DNA of 64,000 nt from Streptomyces sp. NBC_01260 (GTDB lineage Bacteria > Actinomycetota > Actinomycetes > Streptomycetales > Streptomycetaceae), in NCBI RefSeq assembly GCF_036226405.1, contig NZ_CP108464.1, positions 2,480,001-2,544,000 of the forward strand, given 5' to 3'. Below are positions 51,326 through 58,622 of the stretch, piece by piece. The notes under the pieces are model-generated. The model saw nothing but the letters and a program-made list of their open reading frames with translations, did no database searches and had not been told where the DNA came from. Position 1 is the stretch's first letter. Every line of letters starts with the position of its first letter. A program made the translations under genes and the position numbers.

Positions 51326-52237
51326 CTAGACCTCCAGAAGTTGGACCACGTCGTTCAGGTGGCGGCGGACGACGGGGATGTACGCGGGGTCCTTGGCCGG
51401 GTCGTCGATCCAGCGGATGGCCTGCTCCATGAACCACTCCACGGCCCACATGCGGTGCCAGCCCAGTGCCCATGCCTCGGCGGTCAGGCCGCCACGGGCG
51501 GCGAGGGCGTCCTCATGACCGCCTGCAGTGACGTATTGCTCCAGGAGCACCCGCATTCGGAAGGGGCTCGGTACGTCGGTGGTGCCGTGGTAGGAGGCGA
51601 GGTCGATCAGGCCGGGTCCGGTGAAGGCGCGGGCGAAGTCGAGGAGATGCCAGCCGTTCTCCCCGATGTGGACGCTCGTGGGGTGGAACTCGGAGTGCAC
51701 CCAGCCGAACGGGTCGAGCGTCGCCCCCTGGACACGGGTCTCGGCCGCGGCGGAGATCTTCCCCAGCGCGGTCTCGATGTCGTCGCAGTCCGTCCAGCGG
51801 TCGGTCTTCCGCAGCCGCTGGAGGTGATCGAGGGCTCGGCAGGGCAGGGCTGCGAGGCCGGCACCGTCGAGGAGGGGCAGACCGCCGGCCGGGCGGGCGG
51901 CATGGAGCATCACGGCGGCGGCGACACCGTCGAGGTCGTCGGCGTCCCGTACGGGAGTGCCGAGGTCGTCCATGAGCATCCCGAGCCACTTGTCCTGCGT
52001 GGCAGTGGCGTGGAGGGCGGGGACCGGGAGGCCGCGCTGGTATGCCGCCCGCAGGGCCTGGGCCTCGCGGTCGAAGGGCTCCTTGGCGTACTTGAAAACG
52101 GCTGTGGTGCCGTCGGGGAAGGTGACGCGTTCGACGCCGGACATGCCCCAGACGCGAATCTCGGCACGTTCGGGGAGGGGCTTGCCGACGAGGGTGCACA
52201 GGTCGTCCAGCAGGGTGGCGGACAGGCTCTGGTCCAT
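51326..52237 (-). CDS. Phosphotransferase (APH/kinase-like fold)
   Basis: The 303-residue protein resembles aminoglycoside/choline-kinase-type phosphotransferases: FPDGTTAVFKYAKEP gives the ATP-binding lysine, VHSEFHPTSVHI replaces the usual HGDxHxGN catalytic loop (Asp replaced by Glu-Phe), and WHLLDFARAF supplies the metal-binding Asp. The altered loop leaves activity uncertain. Substrate unknown. First of three tightly packed genes after a strong hairpin at 52260-52301. Confidence 0.7.
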   Translation of the reverse strand: MDQSLSATLLDDLCTLVGKPLPERAEIRVWGMSGVERVTFPDGTTAVFKYAKEPFDREAQALRAAYQRGLPVPALHATATQDKWLGMLMDDLGTPVRDADDLDGVAAAVMLHAARPAGGLPLLDGAGLAALPCRALDHLQRLRKTDRWTDCDDIETALGKISAAAETRVQGATLDPFGWVHSEFHPTSVHIGENGWHLLDFARAFTGPGLIDLASYHGTTDVPSPFRMRVLLEQYVTAGGHEDALAARGGLTAEAWALGWHRMWAVEWFMEQAIRWIDDPAKDPAYIPVVRRHLNDVVQLLEV

Positions 52238-52259
52238 GGGGGTCTCCAGGGGACTGGTG

Positions 52260-52301
52260 GGCTCCGGGGCGGGCGCGCGCGAGCTGGCCCGCCCCGGAGC
52301 C
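52260..52301 (-). terminator. Hairpin between the unknown protein gene and the phosphotransferase gene
   Basis: Perfect 15-bp arms, GGCTCCGGGGCGGGC (52260-52274) and its complement (52287-52301), 12-base loop, 14 bases after the stop of the gene at 52315. No T run. It probably separates the two transcripts. Confidence 0.7.
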
Positions 52302-52314
52302 GTACTGGGGTGGG

Positions 52315-53064
52315 TTACTCGGCTGCGGTCACGCGGCGGGCGTAGACCTGCTCGATCCAGCCCGCCTTGAACTCGGCCAGGTCGTCACGGAAGTTGGCCA
52401 TCGAGGCACCGTAGGGCGCGACGACGCCGCCGGACTGGTCCGGCACGGACTGGCAGCCGTGCACCAGTCGGCCGCCGAGCGCGGCGTGGGCCTTGATGGA
52501 CTCGATCCGGCGGTGCTCGTTGAACCAGCCGCCGTGGTAGACCTCGTCCAGCATTCCGCCCGTCTCGTCGTCCAGGTCGAAAACGACGGACGTGGCGGCG
52601 GGGAAGAACCAGCACGGGCCGACGTTGGAGATGTGCCCGTCCAGCTCGACCTTGTTGAGCGCCATCAACGTCGCTGCCTCGCGCAACATGCGCAGATGAT
52701 CGGCAGTGATCTGCGGCAGGCCGAGGCCGGCCAGGTGCTCCTCGCGGAAGAGGTACGAGTACACCCCGTACGCCGTCGCCAGCACGCGGGCCGCGTCGGA
52801 CGTGGACTCGCCGTGGTTCTTGATGAAGTCGAGCGCGAGCTGCTCGACCGCGCTCTCGGTCGTCTCGTCCACGTCCAGGAGCTGGGCCTTCACCAACTCC
52901 CAGTCGGCGACGAGCCAGGTACTGGACTCGAAGCGGAAGAAGTACTCGGCCGGGTCGATGGCGATGCGCCGGCCGTCCACCTGGATGCCAGGCAGGCGGT
53001 TCCAGCGGGGGTCGAAGGCGTCGGGCAGCTCGACCGTAATGGTCGCGGTGTCGATGGTGGTCAC
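52315..53064 (-). CDS. Uncharacterised protein of the accessory cargo group
   Basis: I do not recognise the family. The 249-residue protein is soluble, with an N-terminal beta-rich region (ITVELPDAFDPRW, GIQVDGRRIAIDPAEYFFRF), a helical middle and a Trp/His/Asn-rich part (GPCWFFPAATSVVFDLDDET, HGGWFNEHRRIESIK). It has no membrane segment or obvious catalytic motif. It is divergent from the XRE-TPR gene and upstream of the phosphotransferase/methyltransferase/HAD genes, so a shared regulator is likely. Confidence 0.6.
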   Translation of the reverse strand: MTTIDTATITVELPDAFDPRWNRLPGIQVDGRRIAIDPAEYFFRFESSTWLVADWELVKAQLLDVDETTESAVEQLALDFIKNHGESTSDAARVLATAYGVYSYLFREEHLAGLGLPQITADHLRMLREAATLMALNKVELDGHISNVGPCWFFPAATSVVFDLDDETGGMLDEVYHGGWFNEHRRIESIKAHAALGGRLVHGCQSVPDQSGGVVAPYGASMANFRDDLAEFKAGWIEQVYARRVTAAE

Positions 53065-53257
53065 CGTTTCTCCGTCTCTGATCGTCCGGACCGGGGCACA
53101 GGAATGCCCGAGCCCGTTGGGGCGTACGGAACTTGGGGCCGCCCGGCCCGAGAGTGGGGCGGCTGTCGATAAGTGAACCGTCCGCTACGCAGAGTGGGTA
53201 CGGTGTGACCGAGGTCAAGCGGTATACACGGTTTACGGATTCAGAGCGGAGGCGATC

Positions 53258-54613
53258 ATGCCGACACCGACCAGCGGCAGCTCCCGCCTGCGCGACACGA
53301 TCAACGCCGCCGGGTGCACGTACGAGACACTCGCCAAGGACGTACGCCGCATCGCCGCCGAGAACGGCGAACTGCTCCAGACCAACAAGTCGGCCATCTC
53401 CCACTGGGTGGGCGGTGCCCGCACGCCGTCCGGCCGGGCAGGCCAGTACCTCGCCGAAGCCCTCTCCCGGCGGCTGGGCCGCGTCGTTACCCGAACCGAG
53501 CTCGGCCTCCATTCACCCGACACGGAGTCACCACCGGACACCGACCCCGTCACCGCGGTCACCGACCTCGGCCGCGCGGACGTCGAGCGCCGCCGCTTCC
53601 TCGCCATCGCCGCCTTCACCACGGCCGGCGTGGCCATGCCACTCCTGCACGACCACGAAGCCACCTCGCGGATGCTCCGTGCCCGCACCGCCCACTCCCT
53701 CGTCGGCAGCGACGACATCGACGTCGTACGACAGATCACGGCAGCCTTCAGCGCCGCCGACGAACGGCTCGGCGGCGGGCACGGCCTGACCACAGTCACC
53801 GCGTACCTTGCCGACACCGCCGCCCCCATACTGCGCGGCCGCTTCCCCACAGAAGCCTTACGCCAGGCCGCCTTCGGCGCCGTCGCCGAACTCGCCTACC
53901 TCGCAGGGTGGAAGCACCACGACCTCGGCCACGAAGGCGCTGCCCAGCGCTACTACCAGGTCGGCTACCAACTCGCCTGCGAAGCCGACCCCCACGGCCA
54001 CGCCGCCTGGATGATGCGCGCCCTCGCCCACCAGTCCCTCAGCCTCAAGCAACCCCACCACTGTGTGGACCTCGTCAAAGGAGCCCTCACCCGCGGCCTC
54101 GGCCACGTGGACGGCCAAACGGAAGCGCTCCTCCACATCACACACGCCCGCGCCTACGCAGCGGTCGGCGAGAACCCATTGGCCGCCCGCGCCCTCCTCC
54201 GAGCCGAGGACGCCCTCCTGCGCGAGGACGGTCCCCAGCCCAGCTTCTCCCGCGTCAGCGGCCCAGCAGCCGGCACCGTGGCCAGCCACACCGCACGCAC
54301 CCTGACCGACCTCGCCGACCACATCGGAACGGAACAGCAGCACCGCGACGCGCTCACCCGCTGGGACCCGGAGAAGTACAAGCGCGTCCACGCCCTCACC
54401 CACGCCGACCTCGGCGACAGCCTTGCCGCCCAGGCACGCGCCGACGAAGCCGTCGCCGCCTGGACCCAGGCCCTGGTCCTCATGGAGGGCATGACCTCCG
54501 ACCGCACCCGCAAGGCCATCACGTCGATCCGCTCCACCCTTGCGGTCTACCAGCGCCGCCGCGTCCCCGGCGCCGCAGATCTCGCCCGCCGCGCCCGCGA
54601 GGCCCTCGCCTAA
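53258..54613 (+). CDS. XRE-type regulator with C-terminal tetratricopeptide-like repeats
   Basis: The 451-residue protein has an N-terminal helix-turn-helix-like domain (TYETLAKDVRRIAAENGELL then SAISHWVGGARTPSGR) and a long helical region (about 130-450) with TPR-like units (GHEGAAQRYYQVGYQLACEA). This architecture is frequent in Streptomyces regulators that respond to small peptides or metabolites. It is divergent from the 52315 gene and upstream of the Nudix gene. The 193-base divergent region contains TATACACGG and TTTACGG, possible operator half-sites. Confidence 0.8.
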   Translation: MPTPTSGSSRLRDTINAAGCTYETLAKDVRRIAAENGELLQTNKSAISHWVGGARTPSGRAGQYLAEALSRRLGRVVTRTELGLHSPDTESPPDTDPVTAVTDLGRADVERRRFLAIAAFTTAGVAMPLLHDHEATSRMLRARTAHSLVGSDDIDVVRQITAAFSAADERLGGGHGLTTVTAYLADTAAPILRGRFPTEALRQAAFGAVAELAYLAGWKHHDLGHEGAAQRYYQVGYQLACEADPHGHAAWMMRALAHQSLSLKQPHHCVDLVKGALTRGLGHVDGQTEALLHITHARAYAAVGENPLAARALLRAEDALLREDGPQPSFSRVSGPAAGTVASHTARTLTDLADHIGTEQQHRDALTRWDPEKYKRVHALTHADLGDSLAAQARADEAVAAWTQALVLMEGMTSDRTRKAITSIRSTLAVYQRRRVPGAADLARRAREALA

Positions 54614-54647
54614 CATGCCCAACAACCTGCCCGAAGAAGGGAACTCC

Positions 54648-55145
54648 GTGACTCAGCAGACCGACAACCGCCCCCCAGCCCTCAAACCGGCGCTCGACTC
54701 GATGACGCTGCTGGTTGCGGCCGTCATCGTCCACGACAAGGCCACCAACCGCGTCGTGCTCCTCCAGCGCAGCGAGAACGCCAAGTTCGCCCAGGGCATG
54801 TGGGACCTCCCCGTCGGCAAAAGCGAGCCGGGCGAGCCCATCACGGAGACCGCGGTCCGCGAGCTCTACGAGGAGACCGGCCTCACGGTCAAGCCCGAGT
54901 CCCTCAAGGTCGCCCACATCATCCACGGCGCATGGGGCGTCGAAGCCCCCAACGGCTTCCTCACGGTTGTCTTCGCCGCCCACGAATGGACCGGCGAACC
55001 CGAGAACCGCGAACCCCGCAAGCACTCCCAGGTCCGCTGGGTCGACGCCGACGCCATCCCCGAGAATTTCGTGGACACAACTTCAAGCGCCCTCACCAGG
55101 TACCTAGCGGGCGGCCCGGAAGTCTCACTGGATGGCTGGAGCTAG
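54648..55145 (+). CDS. Nudix hydrolase
   Basis: The 165-residue protein has a complete Nudix box, GKSEPGEPITETAV followed by RELYEETGLT (G-x5-E-x7-REUxEExGU), on the expected fold (LVAAVIVHDKATNRVVLLQR, QVRWVDADAIPE). These enzymes cleave nucleoside diphosphates linked to another moiety; the substrate is not predictable. GTG 54648 with GAAGGG upstream is preferred; an ATG at 54615 lies 2 bases after the previous stop but lacks a ribosome site. Confidence 0.88.
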   Translation: MTQQTDNRPPALKPALDSMTLLVAAVIVHDKATNRVVLLQRSENAKFAQGMWDLPVGKSEPGEPITETAVRELYEETGLTVKPESLKVAHIIHGAWGVEAPNGFLTVVFAAHEWTGEPENREPRKHSQVRWVDADAIPENFVDTTSSALTRYLAGGPEVSLDGWS

Positions 55146-55226
55146 GGACTAAAGGCACTTTGCGGAGCAGGAAACCGCCCTCCCCTCGCTGATTCAGCAT
55201 CACAGTGCTCCATGAAATTCGGATTC

Positions 55227-57011
55227 CTAGAAGTTGAGTGCAATGTGAGTAAGGAATTCATCGGCGCCCATTTCATGCGTCGATGCGCCAACCCTCACGA
55301 AAAATCGCCCACCGTACGTGATGGGCTTCCCGAGTGATCGCGGCTTCATAACCCAAAGGACCCTGCCATCGCACACGATCGGGCTGAAAGTGTGAGCCAA
55401 AGCGGTAGAAAAATCAGAGTCCACTGGAGCGGAACGAATCTTATTCTGCCACTTGAGCCACCACGAGTCGACATCGTGCCCCAGGTGGGCGATCTGCTCC
55501 TGTGTCCCTACGACTTGTTTGCCTTGAATCTCGATGGATGACACGCCGAAGAGATCCTCGAGCCGTGCTGCCGCTGAGGTCTTATCCGCAACGCCGATGA
55601 GGATGAAACCGCTGGCATCCCTGCCCCAATTAGCCATTCCAACGGCGGCTTGCATTACCTCATCGAAAAGCCCTACGTTTTCGACTGGCGGGTTCGAGAG
55701 TTCACAGAAGCCTTGCTTTAGCTCGGCAAGTGGAGCTTCATTTACAGGGCCTTGCAGATAGCTTTCGATCAGGAGTCGAGAATTTAGCTGCTTGGCTGCA
55801 CTCTTAGGCTCAGGCTTAAAAAACGATTTCCTTAGGCGCCGTTTCACTTCAGGATAGAGAGTTGCCTTTCCAGCCTTCCCCCATGCACTACCCCCAGTGG
55901 GGATTGAGAGGCCGCCACCCCAGAAATTATCCAAGACATCCCGGATCGCCTCCATGGAAAGCGGCTGCAACCCATCCACAAATACGAGTTCATAGAAAGA
56001 AGCGAAGATTGCCTGGAACTGCCGTTGAGTCCCCTTTTCGTAGGTCTCCAAGTGAACCATGTGGCGGCCGAGAGAGCCGTGATCGCGCATGGCATCGTCG
56101 ATCAACTCGACAATGGCGACGATGCGTTGCTGCAAGTTTTCGACGCCCACAGCGTTGATTGCCGCCTCGACCTCCGCAGGGGATGCCGACTTGATCCTTC
56201 GAGGCAGACCATAGGCTACATCCCGATTCTGCCACCCACTTGTCGGCCAGGGATCGAGAACGGCATCAAGGATCAGGTCTAGGACGACCTCTTCATCGCC
56301 AGACGAGCGAATGTCTTCCGCCCCGATGATGTCGTGTCGTGTCCAGAATATCCGATCAAGATCGAGACCGTATTCGAGATCCTTCCGGGAGATGGAGAGC
56401 TTCTCCATCTCTCCGAGAGTGAGACTTTCGGTGAAAGTGCCATCACCGCGAATGGTGGCACTGGCACGCCGGACGACATCAACCAGCGGGCCAGTAACAC
56501 CGGCCTGTCGAATTTCATGCAAACTCAACCGTCTTCCGCCACTGTTAATCCTGCGGAACACTTCATCGATAGATGAAGTGGCAGCATCTCGATAAACCGA
56601 GACGGGAATCTGGTAGTTGGCAATCTCCAATGATGCTTCTCGGGGCATTATAGGCTGCTTTTGCTCCAGCTCTCCGGAGTGCAGCTTATCAAGGGTGTCA
56701 CCCGTAGTCGCCAGATCGAAATACTCGCCTTTATATGGGTACTTATTCTCCATAAAGGAAAAGAAGGCTTCTAGGCGCTGAAGGCCGTCGATCAATTCGT
56801 AAATCTCGACGCCGGATTTTTTTCTCTGAGCAAGAAGAATCAGCGGAATCGGTAGCCTATTGACTGCAGAGTCGATTAGTTTCTCTTTTTCGTCCCGCGT
56901 CCAAACTAGCTTCCGCTGGTATCGGCGATCGACAATTAGTTTGTTCTTGCAATACTGGTTATAGAGTTGAATGAGGTTCTGTCCCTGCACGGAAAGCTCT
57001 GAGCTCTGCAT
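55227..57011 (-). CDS. DUF262 (ParB-like) protein fused to an AlbA_2-type domain, low GC
   Basis: The roughly 594-residue protein starts with a DUF262 domain: YQRKLVWTRDEKEKLIDSAV, ELIDGLQRLEAFFSF (the ID-GQQR-like motif), FRRINSGGRRLSLHEIRQAG. The C-terminal 200 residues resemble AlbA_2/Schlafen-like AAA_4: LAELKQGFCELSNPP, MANWGRDASGFILIGVADKT. DUF262 proteins include the GmrSD and BrxU defence nucleases and use NTPs. GC content and third-position bias are clearly below all neighbours, a sign of recent transfer. ATG 57011 is chosen; an in-frame GTG at 57038 is possible. It is likely a phage-defence cargo gene. Confidence 0.75.
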   Translation of the reverse strand: MQSSELSVQGQNLIQLYNQYCKNKLIVDRRYQRKLVWTRDEKEKLIDSAVNRLPIPLILLAQRKKSGVEIYELIDGLQRLEAFFSFMENKYPYKGEYFDLATTGDTLDKLHSGELEQKQPIMPREASLEIANYQIPVSVYRDAATSSIDEVFRRINSGGRRLSLHEIRQAGVTGPLVDVVRRASATIRGDGTFTESLTLGEMEKLSISRKDLEYGLDLDRIFWTRHDIIGAEDIRSSGDEEVVLDLILDAVLDPWPTSGWQNRDVAYGLPRRIKSASPAEVEAAINAVGVENLQQRIVAIVELIDDAMRDHGSLGRHMVHLETYEKGTQRQFQAIFASFYELVFVDGLQPLSMEAIRDVLDNFWGGGLSIPTGGSAWGKAGKATLYPEVKRRLRKSFFKPEPKSAAKQLNSRLLIESYLQGPVNEAPLAELKQGFCELSNPPVENVGLFDEVMQAAVGMANWGRDASGFILIGVADKTSAAARLEDLFGVSSIEIQGKQVVGTQEQIAHLGHDVDSWWLKWQNKIRSAPVDSDFSTALAHTFSPIVCDGRVLWVMKPRSLGKPITYGGRFFVRVGASTHEMGADEFLTHIALNF

Positions 57012-57370
57012 GCGGATCACGCTAGTCCACGGAGCCACGAACTACTCGGTGAATGGCAGAACTGCATGAAGCCTATGGCTTCGCGTCGTGTTGGTGATGA
57101 GGAAGCCAGTCGCCTACAGAGGCACGTGCAGGCTCCGGGCAGGCGCTGGGCACCCTATCGTTGTGGTCACGAAGCATTACCACGCCTTCCGTCAGAGGAT
57201 CCGTACGCCCTTGGATCTCCTCGCTCCAGTGGCGCCTCTCCCCCAGTCCGCACACAGTCCGCAGGACACCCAATCAGGATCGTCGCACCCCATCGCTGGC
57301 CAACGGCAAAAGGCCAGGTCAGCGGCCCACGGGGTAGATCCTCGCAGTTCACCGACCTGGCCCATTACTA
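57012..57370. other. Intergenic region between the DUF262 gene and the IS element
   Basis: About 359 bases without a recognisable gene. Short open frames occur on both strands but show no codon bias. It holds the promoter of the DUF262 gene and the right end of the element before the IS insertion. Confidence 0.5.
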
Positions 57371-58465
57371 GGGCCTGTATCGAGTCGTGATCAATCTGCG
57401 GGATTCGCCGTCGCTTCGGGGGCGGATCCTGTAGTCCGGTGTGCATGACGCGGAGACAGCTGACGGACGAGGAGTGGGGGTACGTGGAGCCGTACTTGCC
57501 GATCGGCGAGTACGGGCCGTACCCCACGAAACTGCGCGAGCAGTTCGAGGGTGTGATCTGGAAGTTCCGCTCGGGCGCGCAGTGGCGGGAGATGCCGGCC
57601 GAGTTCGGCGCTTGGCCCACCGTGTACAACCGGTTCCGCCAGTGGCGGGATGCCGGGGTCTTCGAGAACCTGCTGGAAGGTCTGATCGCGAAGGCTGCGG
57701 AGCGGGGCGAGGTGGACCTTTCGCTGGTCAGCGTGGACTCCACCACTACACGTGCCCACCACGACGCCGCCGGGATGCGCCTTGATCCGGAGACGCTGGA
57801 CGCCCTGGAGAAGGCGGCCGAGGAGGAGAGGACCCGCTCAAAGGGGGCGACAGCGAGGAACAAGTCGGGCAGGACACCGACGTCGAGGCCCGGCGGGTCG
57901 AACGGCGACGCGTCCGGCGACGCCGCAAGCTCCGCCTGAAGGCCGCCCTGCTCGGCCGCTCGCGGGGCGGGCAGACCAGCAAGGTCCACGTCGCTGCCGA
58001 CCGCAAGTGCAGACCGCTCGTCCTCACGCTCACCGCCGGACAGGCCGCCGACAGCCCGCAGTTCATCCCCGTGCTCAACAAGGTGCGGGTTCGCCTCCCG
58101 GTCGGCCGTCCCCGAACCCGGCCCGACGCGGTCGCCGGAGACAAGGCGTACTCCTCCCGAGGCAACCGCGCCTACCTGCGCAAACGCAGCATCAAGGCAG
58201 CCATCCCGGAGAAGAAGGACCAGACCGCCAACCGGAAGAAGAAAGGCCGCCGGGGCGGCCGGCCCCTCACCCACGACGCCGAGCTCTACAAGGACCGCAA
58301 CACCGTCGAGCGCCTGATCAACAGGCTGAAGGCATGGCGCGGCATCGCCACCCGCTACGACAAGACCCCCGAGAGCTACCTCGCCGGACTCCACCTCCGC
58401 GCCTCCATGATCTGGATCAAGGACCTCACGCGAACCACTCATTGATCACAACTCAATACAGGCCC
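57371..58465 (+). mobile_element. IS5-family insertion sequence (IS427-like)
   Basis: 1095 bp with inverted ends starting GGGCCTGTAT: left 57371-57394 and right 58442-58465 agree at 22 of 24 positions. Both ends are flanked by TA, consistent with a TA target duplication. It encodes a transposase in two overlapping frames. The right end lies 2 bases from the attachment core at 58468. Confidence 0.88.
57445..58445 (+). CDS. IS5-family transposase made by -1 frameshifting
   Basis: The first frame (from 57445) encodes the N-terminal part: LTDEEWGYVEPYLP, VIWKFRSGAQWREMPAEFG, and VSVDSTTTRAHHDAAG with the first catalytic Asp. It runs on to a stop at 57939. The second frame, shifted by -1, encodes LGRSRGGQTSKVHVAADRKC, AGDKAYSSRGNRAYLRKRSI (second Asp) and YKDRNTVERLINRLKAWRG (Glu of the DDE triad), ending at 58445. 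The slip site is AAAGGGGG at 57840-57847. The complete DDE set suggests an active enzyme. GTG 57439 is an alternative start. Confidence 0.85.
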
Positions 58466-58467
58466 TA

Positions 58468-58597
58468 GGGAGACCAAGAAGGCTTGATCTCTGGTTAGGC
58501 GGTCTGACCTGCGGTTTCGCTGGTCACGCCACCTACCCGCCCGCACCCGGTCCCGCCGGTCGCCGAGAACGGCGTCCGCGCGGGCCGGGTGCGGTCT
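58468..58597. repeat. Right attachment site (attR) and extended repeat
   Basis: Bases 58468-58490 repeat the end of sodN exactly, and 58493-58518 match 43327-43352. The similarity continues with gaps to the terminator. This is the original chromosomal end of sodN, separated from the gene by the element. Confidence 0.88.
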
Positions 58598-58600
58598 TTT
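58541..58600 (+). terminator. Original sodN terminator (right of attR)
   Basis: Arms CCGCACCCGG (58541-58550) and CCGGGTGCGG (58585-58594) followed by TCTTTT. It corresponds to the hairpin at 43375-43428 and now stands alone at the right end; it may also end transcription from the convergent side. Confidence 0.7.
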
Positions 58601-58622
58601 GCGCCGCGAGGCCGGCCCGTTC

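Larger units (their letters stand above)
43302..58490. mobile_element. 15.2-kb integrative (mobilizable) element inserted in the 3' end of sodN
   Basis: The element is bounded by a 23-bp identical repeat (43302-43324 and 58468-58490) that continues as an imperfect repeat of about 130 bases. It encodes a tyrosine integrase at the left edge, an XRE repressor, an excisionase, a DUF3631 ATPase, MobC, a truncated relaxase, and cargo genes (DUF2716, HAD, methyltransferase, phosphotransferase, an unknown protein, XRE-TPR, Nudix, DUF262-AlbA_2), plus an IS5-family insertion. No FtsK/TraB-type translocase or Spd genes are visible. I infer an integrative mobilizable element or a decayed conjugative one. 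Confidence 0.88.
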
